DNA of 64,000 nt, taken from the NCBI RefSeq assembly GCF_000739015.1, contig NZ_JPUG01000076.1:1-64000 (forward strand), written 5' to 3'. The DNA is from Microvirga sp. BSC39 (GTDB taxonomy: Bacteria > Pseudomonadota > Alphaproteobacteria > Rhizobiales > Beijerinckiaceae). The translations under genes were made by a program, and so were the position numbers. The first letter of the stretch is position 1. Each line of letters starts with the position of its first letter. Shown here piece by piece: positions 8,839 to 17,306 of this stretch. The notes under the pieces are model-generated. The model was not told the DNA's origin. It saw only the letters and a list, made by a program, of their open reading frames with translations, and searched no databases.

Positions 8839-8860
8839 CTTATCCGCTTTTCCGGATAAG
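8839..8860. repeat. Small inverted repeat between divergent ssuA and glnD
   Basis: CTTATCCG and CGGATAAG form a perfect 8-bp inverted repeat around CTTTTC. It lies upstream of the ssu -35 box and about 70 bp before the glnD start, so it could be an operator or an mRNA hairpin for either gene. No T-run follows. Confidence 0.5.
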
Positions 8861-8929
8861 GCGAGTCCACCCTTGGGCGGAGGTCTTTTCTGGTGGAAAG
8901 CCAACAGGCAGCTCGTATACGGTTGCTCC

Positions 8930-11677
8930 ATGCCATCCCTGAAGCCCCAAACCATCCTGCAAAGCCTTGGCAGCCAGCCCATCCGGGATGCCGCAGGCTT
9001 ACGCGCCGGGCTCGTTCCCCTGCTCAAGACCTTCCTCGATGAGGGGAGGGCTGAGGCCGAGGCAAAGCTCCTGGAGAGCCAGGACGGTCTGGCCTGCGCC
9101 CGCTATCTCTGCGAGCGGATGGACGAGCTGGTGCGCGTCGTGCACGACGCGGTCGTCCAGCATCTCTACCCCAGCGCCAATCCGTCTGCTGGAGAGCGCG
9201 TCGCCGTGGCGGCAACCGGCGGCTACGGGCGCGGCACCCTGGCGCCCGGCTCCGACGTCGATCTCCTGTTCCTGCTGCCCTACAAGCAGACCGCCTGGAG
9301 CGAGAGCGTGGTCGAGGCCATGCTCTATGTGCTGTGGGACCTGAAGCTGAAGGTGGGGCACGCGACCCGCTCGGTGGAGGAATGCCTGCGCGAAGCGGGC
9401 GCCGACATGACGATCCGCACGTCGCTTCTCGAAACACGCTTCCTGTTCGGCGACAGGGAGCTCTTCGACGATCTGACCAAACGCTTCGACAAGGAAATCA
9501 TCGCCACGTCTGCTCCGGCTTTCGTGGATGCCAAGCTGAAGGAACGGGATGCCCGCGTGGCCAAGGCCGGCGCCTCCCGCTACCTCGTCGAGCCCAACGT
9601 GAAGGACGGCAAGGGCGGCTTGCGCGATCTCAACACGCTCTTCTGGATCGCCAAATACGTCTACCGGGTGAAGGAGCCCGAGGAGCTGGTCACGGCGGGC
9701 CTCTTCACGAGGGACGAGTTCAACCTGTTCGCGCGCTGCGAGGAGTTTCTCTGGCGCGTGCGCTGTCACATGCATTTCGCCACCGGCCGCGCCGAGGAGC
9801 GCCTGACCTTCGACCTGCAGCGCACCATCGCCGAGCGCATCGGCTATGCGCCCCGGGGCGGATTGTCGGCAGTCGAGCGGTTCATGAAGGCCTACTTCCT
9901 GATCGCCAAGGATGTGGGCGATCTGACGGCCATCGTCTGCGCCGAGCTTGAATCACGCCAGACCAAGCCGCGTCCCATGCTCGACCGTGTTCTCGGCCGC
10001 TTCCGCCGGCGGGGCGGTGCGCTCGTGGGGGACGATTTCACCATCGACAACAACCGTCTCAACGTCGCCTGCGAGGAGGCGTTCGAGCGCGATCCCGTCA
10101 ACCTGATCCGCCTGTTCTGGCTCGCCGACCGGCACAACCTGGCGATTCATCCCGATGCCAAGCGTCTGGCGACACGCTCGCTCAAGCTCATCGGTCCGAG
10201 CCTGCGCAACGACCCGGAAGCCAACCGGCTGTTTCTCGAGATCATCACGTCCAAGAATGCCCCGGAGGTGGTGCTGCGTCAGATGAACGAGGCCGGTGTG
10301 CTCGGCCGCCTCGTTCCGGATTTCGGCCGCATCGTCGCGATGATGCAGTTCAACATGTATCATCACTATACGGTGGACGAGCACCTCGTGCGCGCGGTCG
10401 GCGTGCTCACCGAGATCGAGGCCGGTCACCTCGGCAGCGAGCATCCCCTCGCCAACCGGATCTTTTCCACCATCCGCAACCGCCGTGCGCTCTACGTGGC
10501 CGTGTTCCTGCACGACATCGCCAAGGGCCGGCCGGAGGATCACTCCACTGCCGGTGCCGCCATCGCCCGCAAGCTCGGGCCCCGCTTCGGCCTCACCGAT
10601 GCCGAGACCGACACGGTCGCTTGGCTGATCGAGCATCACCTGCTCATGTCGAACACGGCGCAGAGCCGCGACCTCTCCGATCCCGCCACCATCAAGAGCT
10701 TCGCCGAGGTGGTGCAGACCATGGAACGCCTGAAGCTCCTGCTCGTGCTCACCATCGCGGACATCAAGGCCGTCGGGCCCGGCACCTGGACCGGATGGAA
10801 GGGCCAGCTCCTGCGCAACCTCTATCACGAGACGGAGGTGATCCTCGGCGGCGGGGCCACGGATCTCGCCCGCTCCGAGCGCGTGCGCCTTGCGCAGGAG
10901 CAGCTGCGCGCCGAGCTGCCCGATTGGTCGGACGAGGAGTTCGAGGCCTATGCCCCCCGGCATACGCCGGGCTATTGGATGAAGACCGACGAGACCCGGC
11001 GGGCGAAGCAGGCTCGTCTCCTGCGGGAGTCGGAGAAGGATGGCCGGACCGTCACCACGGCATACGAGACGGACCAGTTCCAGGGCGTGACCGAACTCAC
11101 CATCCTGTCCCCGGACCATCCGCGCCTGCTCGCGATCATCACGGGAGCCTGCGCGGCGTCCGGCGGCAACATCGTCGATGCGCAGATCTTCACCACCACG
11201 GACGGCCTTGCGCTCGACACCATCGTGCTCTCCCGCGCCTTCGACCGGGACGAGGACGAGCTGCGCCGGGCCGAGCGGGTGGCCAAGGCCATCGAGCGGG
11301 CCCTGAAAGGCGAGGTCAGGATCGCCGATCTCGTGGACAACAAGCGTCCGACCAAACCTGCCTCGCGGGCCTTCCACGTGCCGCCCGAGGTGAGCATCGA
11401 CAATTCCCTGTCGAACCGCCAGACGGTGATCGAGGTCTCCGGCCTCGACCGGCCGGGCCTGCTCTACGACCTCACCACCGCTTTGGGGAAACTCAACCTC
11501 AACATCGCCTCGGCCCATATCGTGACCTTCGGCGAGAAGGCCGTGGACGTGTTCTACGTGACGGACCTGACCGGCACGAAGATCACTCATGCGGGCCGCC
11601 AGGCCACCATCCGCCGGGCGCTTCTGGACGTGTTCAAGGCGGAGGAAACCGCCGCCCTCCAGCGGCGCAGCGCTTGA
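8930..11677 (+). CDS. glnD: Bifunctional [protein-PII] uridylyltransferase/uridylyl-removing enzyme
   Basis: This 915-residue glutamine sensor uridylylates and deuridylylates PII. Domains in order are: a nucleotidyltransferase with GGYGRGTLAPGSDVD and its metal-binding aspartates; a GlnE-type helical region; an HD hydrolase domain with VFLHDIAKGRPEDHS; and two C-terminal ACT domains beginning near TELTILSPDHPRLLAI and VIEVSGLDRPGLLYDL, which bind glutamine. Length fits GlnD (about 900-950 in rhizobia). The ATG at 8930 gives MPSLKPQTILQSL; an upstream in-frame start at 8873 falls in the spacer. grpE follows 66 bp later. Confidence 0.96.
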   Translation: MPSLKPQTILQSLGSQPIRDAAGLRAGLVPLLKTFLDEGRAEAEAKLLESQDGLACARYLCERMDELVRVVHDAVVQHLYPSANPSAGERVAVAATGGYGRGTLAPGSDVDLLFLLPYKQTAWSESVVEAMLYVLWDLKLKVGHATRSVEECLREAGADMTIRTSLLETRFLFGDRELFDDLTKRFDKEIIATSAPAFVDAKLKERDARVAKAGASRYLVEPNVKDGKGGLRDLNTLFWIAKYVYRVKEPEELVTAGLFTRDEFNLFARCEEFLWRVRCHMHFATGRAEERLTFDLQRTIAERIGYAPRGGLSAVERFMKAYFLIAKDVGDLTAIVCAELESRQTKPRPMLDRVLGRFRRRGGALVGDDFTIDNNRLNVACEEAFERDPVNLIRLFWLADRHNLAIHPDAKRLATRSLKLIGPSLRNDPEANRLFLEIITSKNAPEVVLRQMNEAGVLGRLVPDFGRIVAMMQFNMYHHYTVDEHLVRAVGVLTEIEAGHLGSEHPLANRIFSTIRNRRALYVAVFLHDIAKGRPEDHSTAGAAIARKLGPRFGLTDAETDTVAWLIEHHLLMSNTAQSRDLSDPATIKSFAEVVQTMERLKLLLVLTIADIKAVGPGTWTGWKGQLLRNLYHETEVILGGGATDLARSERVRLAQEQLRAELPDWSDEEFEAYAPRHTPGYWMKTDETRRAKQARLLRESEKDGRTVTTAYETDQFQGVTELTILSPDHPRLLAIITGACAASGGNIVDAQIFTTTDGLALDTIVLSRAFDRDEDELRRAERVAKAIERALKGEVRIADLVDNKRPTKPASRAFHVPPEVSIDNSLSNRQTVIEVSGLDRPGLLYDLTTALGKLNLNIASAHIVTFGEKAVDVFYVTDLTGTKITHAGRQATIRRALLDVFKAEETAALQRRSA

Positions 11678-11743
11678 TTTGTGGCATCAGGGACCTGATA
11701 TGTGCCCCGAACCCATTCCTCTCCCACCTTCAGTTGATCGACC

Positions 11744-12364
11744 ATGAATCCGAACGACACGGAAAACCAGAACGCGGCCCCGCAGGCCGAGCCCGCCAAC
11801 GATGCTGCCCCCGAGGCCGCTTCCGCGCCCGAGGCCGACCCGATCGCCGTTCTCGAAGCCGAGAAGGCGGATCTCAAGGACAAGCTCCTGCGCCTGATGG
11901 CCGACATGGAGAACCTGCGCCGCCGCACCGAGCGCGAGATTGCGGACGCCCGCACCTATGCGGTGGCGAACTTCGCCCGCGACATGCTCAACGTGGCCGA
12001 CAACATCCGCCGCGCCATCGAGAGCGTGCCCGAGGAGGCGAGCAGGACCGCCGAGGGCGCCTTCAAGGGCCTCATCGACGGCATCGACCTCACCGAGCGC
12101 GACCTGTTGAAGAACCTGGAGCGCCACGGGGTGAAGAGGCTCGACCCGCAGGGGCAGAAGTTCGACCCGAACCTGCACCAGGCCATGTTCGAGATCCCCA
12201 ACGCGGAGGTGCCGAACGGCACGGTCCTGCAGGTGGTCCAGTCCGGCTATGTGATCGGCGAGCGCGTCCTGCGCCCGGCCCTCGTCGGTGTCTCCAAGGG
12301 CGGCCCGAAGCCCGCCGCCAACGGCGCCGGCGGCGAGACGGCGGACAATTCGTCGGCTTCGTAA
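11744..12364 (+). CDS. grpE: Nucleotide exchange factor GrpE
   Basis: The 206-residue protein has an acidic, low-complexity N-terminus, a long helix (LEAEKADLKDKLLRLMADME, then NLRRR), and the C-terminal beta domain with the GrpE signature around VLQVVQSGYVIGERVLRPALVGVSK. GrpE releases ADP from DnaK and acts as a thermosensor. Here it lies 66 bp after glnD rather than next to hrcA or dnaK; dnaK and dnaJ are about 8 kb away on the other strand. A large hairpin follows the stop. Confidence 0.95.
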   Translation: MNPNDTENQNAAPQAEPANDAAPEAASAPEADPIAVLEAEKADLKDKLLRLMADMENLRRRTEREIADARTYAVANFARDMLNVADNIRRAIESVPEEASRTAEGAFKGLIDGIDLTERDLLKNLERHGVKRLDPQGQKFDPNLHQAMFEIPNAEVPNGTVLQVVQSGYVIGERVLRPALVGVSKGGPKPAANGAGGETADNSSAS

Positions 12365-12385
12365 GATCTGAGGCTCCACATTTTT

Positions 12386-12488
12386 CCCTCCCCCTTGTGG
12401 GGAGGGTCAGGGTGGGGGTGTGAGCGCCAAGAATTCAGAACGTGGCGCTCACACCCCCACCTCCAACTCCTCCCCACAAGGGGGAGGA
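12386..12488. repeat. Long G/C-rich palindromic repeat (family C) after grpE
   Basis: CCCTCCCCCTTGTGGGGAGG starts the left arm and CCTCCCCACAAGGGGGAGGA ends the right arm. Further in, GGGTGGGGGTGTGAGCGCCA pairs with TGGCGCTCACACCCCCACCT around a loop of about 13 nt containing GAATTC. The arms pair over about 40 bp, so it may also stop grpE transcription. Related copies are at 16492-16620 and 26400-26456. Confidence 0.8.
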
Positions 12489-12569
12489 GAGCCGGTTGCG
12501 TCTCGCGGATCTGCATGATCAATACGAAAAGAGCTCAATGATGGCTCTTGCGAACAGATCTGGCGTTCA

Positions 12570-13205
12570 GTGAACTTCCTCCAATCCATCCCCTTCGAGA
12601 CCATCGGCGTCGCCGTCTTCGCCCTGTCGGGCGCGCTGATGGCGGCCCGCAAGGGCATGGACCCGTTCGGCTTTGCGCTTCTGGCGACCCTCACGGGCGT
12701 CGGCGGCGGCACCGTGCGGGACCTGCTCATCGGCATCCGGCCGGTCTTCTGGGTGGGTGACCCCGTCGATGTCCTCGTCTGCCTCATCGTGGCCGAGCTG
12801 GTCTTCGCCCTCGGCCCCAAGCGCGTGACATGGATCGAAGGCGGGCGGCAGGGGCGCCTGCTGCTCTGGGCGGACGCCCTGGGCTTGGCTCTCTTTGCCG
12901 TCTCGGGAACCGCAAAGGCGCTCGGCGCCGGCGTGCCGGCCCTATCGGCGGTGGCGCTCGGAACCGTCACGGCCACCTTCGGGGGGATCATCCGGGACAT
13001 CTTCGCGGGAACGACGCCCCTGGTGCTGCGCAAGGAGATCTACGTCACGGCGGCGGCTTTGGGTGCCTCCGTCATGGTGGCCCTGCAGGCTCTCGGCCTC
13101 GATCCGTTCTTCAGCGCCGCGATAGGCTTTGCCGCGGCCTTCACCTTGAGGGCGCTCGCCCTCCTGCACGGCTGGTCCCTGCCGGCCTTTCCAAAGCGCG
13201 ACTAG
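12570..13205 (+). CDS. TRIC-type cation channel family protein (YadS/UPF0126)
   Basis: The 211-residue membrane protein contains the internal duplication typical of the prokaryotic TRIC/UPF0126 family. The motif GGTVRDLLIG (about 48-57) recurs as GGIIRDIFAG (about 136-145), each inside a set of roughly three transmembrane helices. Prokaryotic TRIC homologues form trimeric monovalent-cation channels; the physiological role here is unknown. The start is a GTG at 12570, since no in-frame ATG fits the first helix (NFLQSIPFETIGVAVFALSG). It ends overlapping by 4 bp the convergent gene on the minus strand. Confidence 0.85.
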   Translation: MNFLQSIPFETIGVAVFALSGALMAARKGMDPFGFALLATLTGVGGGTVRDLLIGIRPVFWVGDPVDVLVCLIVAELVFALGPKRVTWIEGGRQGRLLLWADALGLALFAVSGTAKALGAGVPALSAVALGTVTATFGGIIRDIFAGTTPLVLRKEIYVTAAALGASVMVALQALGLDPFFSAAIGFAAAFTLRALALLHGWSLPAFPKRD

Positions 13206-14140
13206 GGACTCATCTCCACGCCGTCGATCACTGCCCGGAAGCGCCGCAGGTTGTCGTCCCGCTGCTCCGCTCGGGTCAGGCCGACCATGCGCACGTAGCG
13301 GCCGGGCTCGAAGCGGATGGTCTGCATCACGACGATCGGCTGGCCCGATTCCGCCTCCACGGCTCTTGCGACGATCTCGTGCCAGTCCTGGCCCTTGAAG
13401 CGGAAGGATTCCGAGCGCTCGATCCTGACATCCTTGAGGATCTGGTTGGAATGGAGCGCCGCGCGGGCGAACTGGTTGCGCTGATCGCCGGCGGGCGGCG
13501 CGGCGCCCAGGGACGAGGCCATGATCAGGAGCGGCTGCTCCACCGCCTTGATCGTGTCCTTGGGCCCATCCGTGAACAGGACCGAGTTGCCGGAGATCGC
13601 CCGCACGGGACGGAAGCCTGCCAGGTCGCCGAGCCGGAAGGGCAGGGCTGAGACCTGCTCCTCGATGGCAATCGGCCCGCGCAGGGCAACGCTCTTCAAG
13701 GCATCACGGATCTGAGCCTCGCTGTAGCCGTCCGCGCCGCCGCGCACCTGCGCGATGATGAGGCCGGTCACGTCCTGGCCCTTGACGGCCATGACCCATT
13801 TGCGTCCCTCCACGGGGCCCTCCATGGTGCCGCCGATCAGCACCCCGGCCTTGTCGCCGAGCTTCAGGGTCTCCCGGGAGGTCTCGTTCAATCCCTGGCG
13901 CTTCAGGGCATCCTTGGTGAAGCCCTTGACCAGCTGCTCATAGGCCTGCGCCGGCATCTCCACGAGGTTGATGGCGGCGGCCTTCTCCTCGTTCTCGAAG
14001 CCGCTGAAGCGCCGCGACACGGTCATGTCCTGCGGCGGCACGATGCCGATCCGTGAGGCGGGCGGGAACACGGGCTCGGCCGCCAAGGCGGCCTGAAGCG
14101 ACAGGGCGAAGCCCAGAATGGCGGCTGCAAAAGCTTTCAT
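13202..14140 (-). CDS. Hypothetical periplasmic protein
   Basis: I do not recognise a family. The 312-residue product starts with a clear Sec signal peptide (MKAFAAAILGFALSLQAALA, cut before AEP) and has no other membrane segment or lipobox. The mature part alternates beta-like strands with charged helices and includes two similar blocks, KWVMAVKGQDVTGLIIAQ and QPIVVMQTIRFEPGRYVRMV, that could be repeats of one fold. There are no cysteines. It has its own transcript between the convergent TRIC gene and alkB upstream. Confidence 0.72.
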   Translation of the reverse strand: MKAFAAAILGFALSLQAALAAEPVFPPASRIGIVPPQDMTVSRRFSGFENEEKAAAINLVEMPAQAYEQLVKGFTKDALKRQGLNETSRETLKLGDKAGVLIGGTMEGPVEGRKWVMAVKGQDVTGLIIAQVRGGADGYSEAQIRDALKSVALRGPIAIEEQVSALPFRLGDLAGFRPVRAISGNSVLFTDGPKDTIKAVEQPLLIMASSLGAAPPAGDQRNQFARAALHSNQILKDVRIERSESFRFKGQDWHEIVARAVEAESGQPIVVMQTIRFEPGRYVRMVGLTRAEQRDDNLRRFRAVIDGVEMSP

Positions 14141-14183
14141 GGATGCCCCTCCAGGATCGTTGCAGGTTGATGTCTCGGCAAAG

Positions 14184-14804
14184 CTAGAGCGCCTTTTCCA
14201 CCTTGCGCAAGGTGAGATTGAGCCGTCCGCCCTGCGGCAGCAGGTCCGAGCTGCCGGGCGTCAGCCGGTCGACGCCATGATAGATCAGCCGCGCCGGCCC
14301 GCCGAACACGATCGCGTCACCGGAGCGGAGCTTGATCGATTTCGTCGGATCCTTCCGCTCCAGCCCTCCATAGCGGAACAGCGCCGTGTCGCCCAGGGAC
14401 AGGGAGACGACTGGCGCGTCGAACTCCTCCTCGTCCTTGTCCTGGTGCATCCCCATGCGGGCGCTCTGTTCGTAGAAGTTGATCAGGCAGGCATCGGGCG
14501 GATGCGGATAGCCGCTCAATTCCTGCCAAGCCCGTAGCACCTGTTCCGGCATCGCCGGCCACGCCTCGCCTGTCTCGGGGTGCGTGGGCTGATAGCGATA
14601 GCCCTGCACGTCCGACACCCAGCCCAGCCGCCCGCAATTGGTCATGCGCACGGAGAACGGTTTTCCCGTGCGCGGCATGCGCGGCGTGAAGAGTGGCGCG
14701 GCCTTCGTGATCCCGCGCAGGGACTGGAGCAGCTGCTCCTGCGCCGAGCGGTCGAGATAGTCGGGGTAGTAGGTGAGGCCGGGGCTAAGGGTGATGGCGG
14801 ACAT
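14184..14804 (-). CDS. alkB: DNA oxidative demethylase AlkB
   Basis: This Fe(II)/2-oxoglutarate dioxygenase repairs 1-methyladenine and 3-methylcytosine. The 206-residue sequence aligns closely in pattern with E. coli AlkB: MTNCGRLGWVSDVQGYRY, AWPAMPEQV, PDACLINFY, the iron ligands H120 and D122 in MHQDKDEEE and H176 in IYHGVDRL, and the 2-oxoglutarate-binding arginines R194 and R200 in GRLNLTLRK. It lies alone, not next to ada; an AraC-Ogt fusion is about 10 kb away. Confidence 0.93.
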   Translation of the reverse strand: MSAITLSPGLTYYPDYLDRSAQEQLLQSLRGITKAAPLFTPRMPRTGKPFSVRMTNCGRLGWVSDVQGYRYQPTHPETGEAWPAMPEQVLRAWQELSGYPHPPDACLINFYEQSARMGMHQDKDEEEFDAPVVSLSLGDTALFRYGGLERKDPTKSIKLRSGDAIVFGGPARLIYHGVDRLTPGSSDLLPQGGRLNLTLRKVEKAL

Positions 14805-14835
14805 TGCTAGTATCTTGGCACGCTCCTCTCTCAGC

Positions 14836-14926
14836 CGTCATCCCCGGACTTGTTCCGGGGATCCACGTCTTCGGAGCCGCACCGGTGCAAAGACATGGAT
14901 GGCCGGGACAAGCCCGGCCATGACGT
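14836..14926. repeat. Palindromic intergenic repeat (family A relative)
   Basis: GTCATCCCCGGACTTGTTCC with GGGGATCCA makes a small hairpin on the left. TGGATGGCCGGGACAAGCCC and GGCCATGAC form its counterpart on the right, so that GTCAT...ATGAC ends and ATCCA/TGGAT inner matches again nest. It occupies the gap between alkB and gpmA. Confidence 0.7.
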
Positions 14927-14952
14927 GAGAGGGTGCGATAACCGTGCGGACC

Positions 14953-15573
14953 TTACCCCTCCAGCACTTTCTTGCTGGCGACGGTCGTGTCCTCGTTGAG
15001 CTTGTAGACCAGCGGAATGCCCGTTGCGAGCTCGAGGCCCGGGATGGTCTCCGAGGTGAGGCCGTCGAGCACCATCACGAGGGCGCGCAGGGAGTTGCCG
15101 TGAGCGGCCACGAGCACGCGCTCGCCGCGCATGACGCGGGGCAGGATCTCGCGGATGTAGTAGGGCAGCACGCGGGCCACCGTGTCCTTCAGGCTCTCGC
15201 CGCCGGGGGGCGGCACGTCGTAGGAGCGGCGCCAGAGATGGACCTGCTCCTCGCCCCAGCGGGCGCGGGCGTCGTCCTTGTTGAGGCCGGCGAGATCGCC
15301 GTAATCGCGCTCGTTCAGGGCCTGGTCGGCGATGGTCCTGAGATCGGGCTGGCCGATCTCTTCCAGGATGAGCTTGCAGGTGCGCTGCGCGCGGGAAAGA
15401 TCGGACGTGAAGGCCACGTCGAACTGGACGCCCATCTCCTTGAGCCGCTGACCGGCGGTGCGGGCTTCCTGGACCCCGAGATCGGTCAGGCCCGGATCCT
15501 TCCAGCCGGTGAACAGGTTCTTGAGGTTCCATTCGCTCTGGCCGTGGCGGGCCAGCACAAGAAGGCGATCCAT
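14953..15573 (-). CDS. gpmA: 2,3-bisphosphoglycerate-dependent phosphoglycerate mutase
   Basis: The 206-residue protein starts with the histidine-phosphatase signature LARHGQSEWN (catalytic H10, RHG). It has TSDLSRAQRTCKLIL, ERDYGDLAGLNKDDAR and the second catalytic histidine in VLVAAHGNSLRALV. This pattern is dPGM, interconverting 3- and 2-phosphoglycerate in glycolysis; the short alphaproteobacterial version is normal (about 205). The gap of 39 bp after dapB on the same strand suggests one operon, dapB-gpmA, a common arrangement in Rhizobiales. Confidence 0.94.
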   Translation of the reverse strand: MDRLLVLARHGQSEWNLKNLFTGWKDPGLTDLGVQEARTAGQRLKEMGVQFDVAFTSDLSRAQRTCKLILEEIGQPDLRTIADQALNERDYGDLAGLNKDDARARWGEEQVHLWRRSYDVPPPGGESLKDTVARVLPYYIREILPRVMRGERVLVAAHGNSLRALVMVLDGLTSETIPGLELATGIPLVYKLNEDTTVASKKVLEG

Positions 15574-15612
15574 ATCGTCGTGTCTCCGATGTCGATGAGA
15601 TGTAAGAGAGTT

Positions 15613-16428
15613 TTAGAGCCGATCGAGGCCAAGAACATGGTCCATGGTGTAATAGCCCGGCTTCTTGTCGAAGCCCCACAGGGCGGCCCTCACGGCGCCG
15701 CGGGCGAAGAGGCCCCGGTCCTCGGCCCGGTGCGACAACTCCAGGCGCTCGCCACTGCCTGCAAAGATCACCGAATGCTCGCCGACCACAGTGCCGCCGC
15801 GAAGCGTCGCAAAGCCGATATCGCCGGGATTGCGCGCGCCGGTATGCCCGTCGCGGCTGCGCACGGAGCGATCCTTCAGCGAGATCTTGCGGCCTTCCGC
15901 GGCAGCTTCGCCGAGAAGGAGCGCGGTGCCCGAGGGCGCGTCGACCTTCATGCGGTGGTGCATTTCCAGCACCTCGATGTCGAAATCCTCGCCAAGCGTC
16001 GCGGCGACCTTGCGCACGAGGCCCGCGAGCAGGTTGACGCCGAGCGACATGTTGCCGGACTGGACGATGCGCGCATGGCGCGCGGCTGCCTCAAGCTTGG
16101 TGAAATCGGCTTCTGCCAAGCCGGTTGTGCCGATCACATGCACGATGCGCGCCTGGGCCGCGAGTGCTGCGAAGGCCACCGTTCCGGCGGGCGCCGTGAA
16201 GTCGAGCACGCCGTCGGCCTGGGCAAAGACCGGCAGGGGATCGTCGGTCACGGTAACGCCGAGTTGCCCGACGCCGGCGAGAAGCCCTGCATCCTGCCCG
16301 AGAGCGGGCGAGCCCTCCCGCTCGATGGCACCGACGAGCGCGCAGCCTTCCGCCTCAGCCACGGCCTTGATGAGCATGCGCCCCATGCGTCCTGCGGCAC
16401 CCACCACGACAAGTCGCATCTCGCTCAT
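15613..16428 (-). CDS. dapB: 4-hydroxy-tetrahydrodipicolinate reductase
   Basis: DapB reduces hydroxy-tetrahydrodipicolinate in lysine and meso-diaminopimelate synthesis. The 271-residue sequence shows the N-terminal dinucleotide loop VVGAAGRMGRML (about 8-19) and the family signature EMHHRMKVDAPSGTAL, with the catalytic His-His and Lys. The family's second region GNMSLGVNLL is present. It is first in the dapB-gpmA pair. A large family C palindrome occupies the upstream region. Confidence 0.95.
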   Translation of the reverse strand: MSEMRLVVVGAAGRMGRMLIKAVAEAEGCALVGAIEREGSPALGQDAGLLAGVGQLGVTVTDDPLPVFAQADGVLDFTAPAGTVAFAALAAQARIVHVIGTTGLAEADFTKLEAAARHARIVQSGNMSLGVNLLAGLVRKVAATLGEDFDIEVLEMHHRMKVDAPSGTALLLGEAAAEGRKISLKDRSVRSRDGHTGARNPGDIGFATLRGGTVVGEHSVIFAGSGERLELSHRAEDRGLFARGAVRAALWGFDKKPGYYTMDHVLGLDRL

Positions 16429-16491
16429 GGCCGTTCTCCTGTTAGGTCGGGCTCGGATATAGCGGCTCAGGGGACGGCTGAGAAGCGCGTC

Positions 16492-16620
16492 CTTCCCCTC
16501 CCCCCTTTGCGGGGGAGGGTGCCCTGCGAAGCAGGGTGGGAGAGGGGCTGTGCTCGACCGGACTTCCCCTCTCCCGGCTCACTCCGTTCGCCACCCTCTC
16601 CCACAGAGGGGAGAGGGCAG
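16492..16620. repeat. G/C-rich palindromic repeat (family C), composite
   Basis: CCCCTCCCCCCTTTGCGGGG starts one hairpin and GGGAGAGGGG closes the left half. The right half runs from CCCCTCTCCC to ACAGAGGGGAGAGGG. Internal CCCTGCGAAGCAGGG is a separate small hairpin. It fills the gap between dapB and the DUF1330 pair and may act as their terminator. Confidence 0.7.
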
Positions 16621-16628
16621 GGAATTCC

Positions 16629-16931
16629 TCACCCCGGCTGCGGACCCTCGTAGCCTTCGATGATGATGATGTCGGCGACCGCGTGGCCGTCGCGCTCGGC
16701 CTTGGCGGCTTGGTACTCGGGCGAGTCCCAGCACTCCAGGGCCGCCTCGTAGGTCGGGAACTCGATCACCACGTTGCGGGCGCGGGCTTCGCCTTCGCCG
16801 ATCCGGTACGCGCCGCCGCGCACCAGGAAGCGGGCGCCGTATTTGGCGAACGGCACCGCATTGGCCTTCACGTAGTTCTGGTAGGCGTCGGGGTTCGTGA
16901 CGTCGACGCGGCCGATCCAATAGCCCTTCAT
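16629..16931 (-). CDS. DUF1330 domain-containing protein (downstream copy)
   Basis: The protein has 100 residues from the ATG at 16929-16931, which has AAGGAG about 8 nt upstream. The Dabb-like ferredoxin fold of DUF1330 is recognisable from KGYWIGRVDVTNPDAYQNYV, FLVRGGAYRIGEGEARARNV, VIEFPTYEAALECWDSPEYQ and the conserved ending. Function is unknown. It is a tandem paralogue of the gene immediately upstream, and the two are separated by only 2 bp. Confidence 0.85.
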   Translation of the reverse strand: MKGYWIGRVDVTNPDAYQNYVKANAVPFAKYGARFLVRGGAYRIGEGEARARNVVIEFPTYEAALECWDSPEYQAAKAERDGHAVADIIIIEGYEGPQPG

Positions 16932-16933
16932 TT

Positions 16934-17221
16934 TCAAGCTCCTTCCACGAGCACGAATTCGGCCACGCAGGCGCCGTCGCGCTTGGCCTTCGCAGCCTGG
17001 TATTCGGGAGAGTTGTAATAGGTTCTGGCCTGCTCGACCGAGTCGAACTCGATCACCACATTGCGGGGGCGCGCCTCGCCCTCGAGCGCCTCATAGGCGC
17101 CGCCGCGCACCAGGGGACGGCCGCCATACTGACGGATCGCTTCCGTGGCGCCCTTGGCATATTCCGCATAGGCCTCGGGGTTGGTGACGGTCACGCGGGC
17201 AATGACATAGCCTTTGGGCAT
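16934..17221 (-). CDS. DUF1330 domain-containing protein (upstream copy)
   Basis: The 95-residue protein has the same DUF1330 core as its neighbour: GYVIARVTVTNPEAYAEYAK, PLVRGGAYEALEGEARPRNV, VIEFDSVEQARTYYNSPEYQ and KRDGACVAEFVLVEG. The two copies differ at roughly half of positions, so the duplication is not recent. It is the first gene of the pair, starting 85 bp downstream of the beta-lactamase stop. No enzyme activity has been firmly assigned to the family. Confidence 0.85.
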   Translation of the reverse strand: MPKGYVIARVTVTNPEAYAEYAKGATEAIRQYGGRPLVRGGAYEALEGEARPRNVVIEFDSVEQARTYYNSPEYQAAKAKRDGACVAEFVLVEGA

Positions 17222-17306
17222 CGGGCGCTCCTTTTGATTTGAGGTGACGCAGCGAACGCCAGGGCGGCCGCAGCGTCAAGCCGCCGTCGCGGGTTTTCCG
17301 AGCGCA

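Noticed and set aside
9953..11590. Long open frame on the minus strand opposite glnD
   Set aside because: Antisense shadow; the glnD HD and ACT domains are conserved in the other strand.
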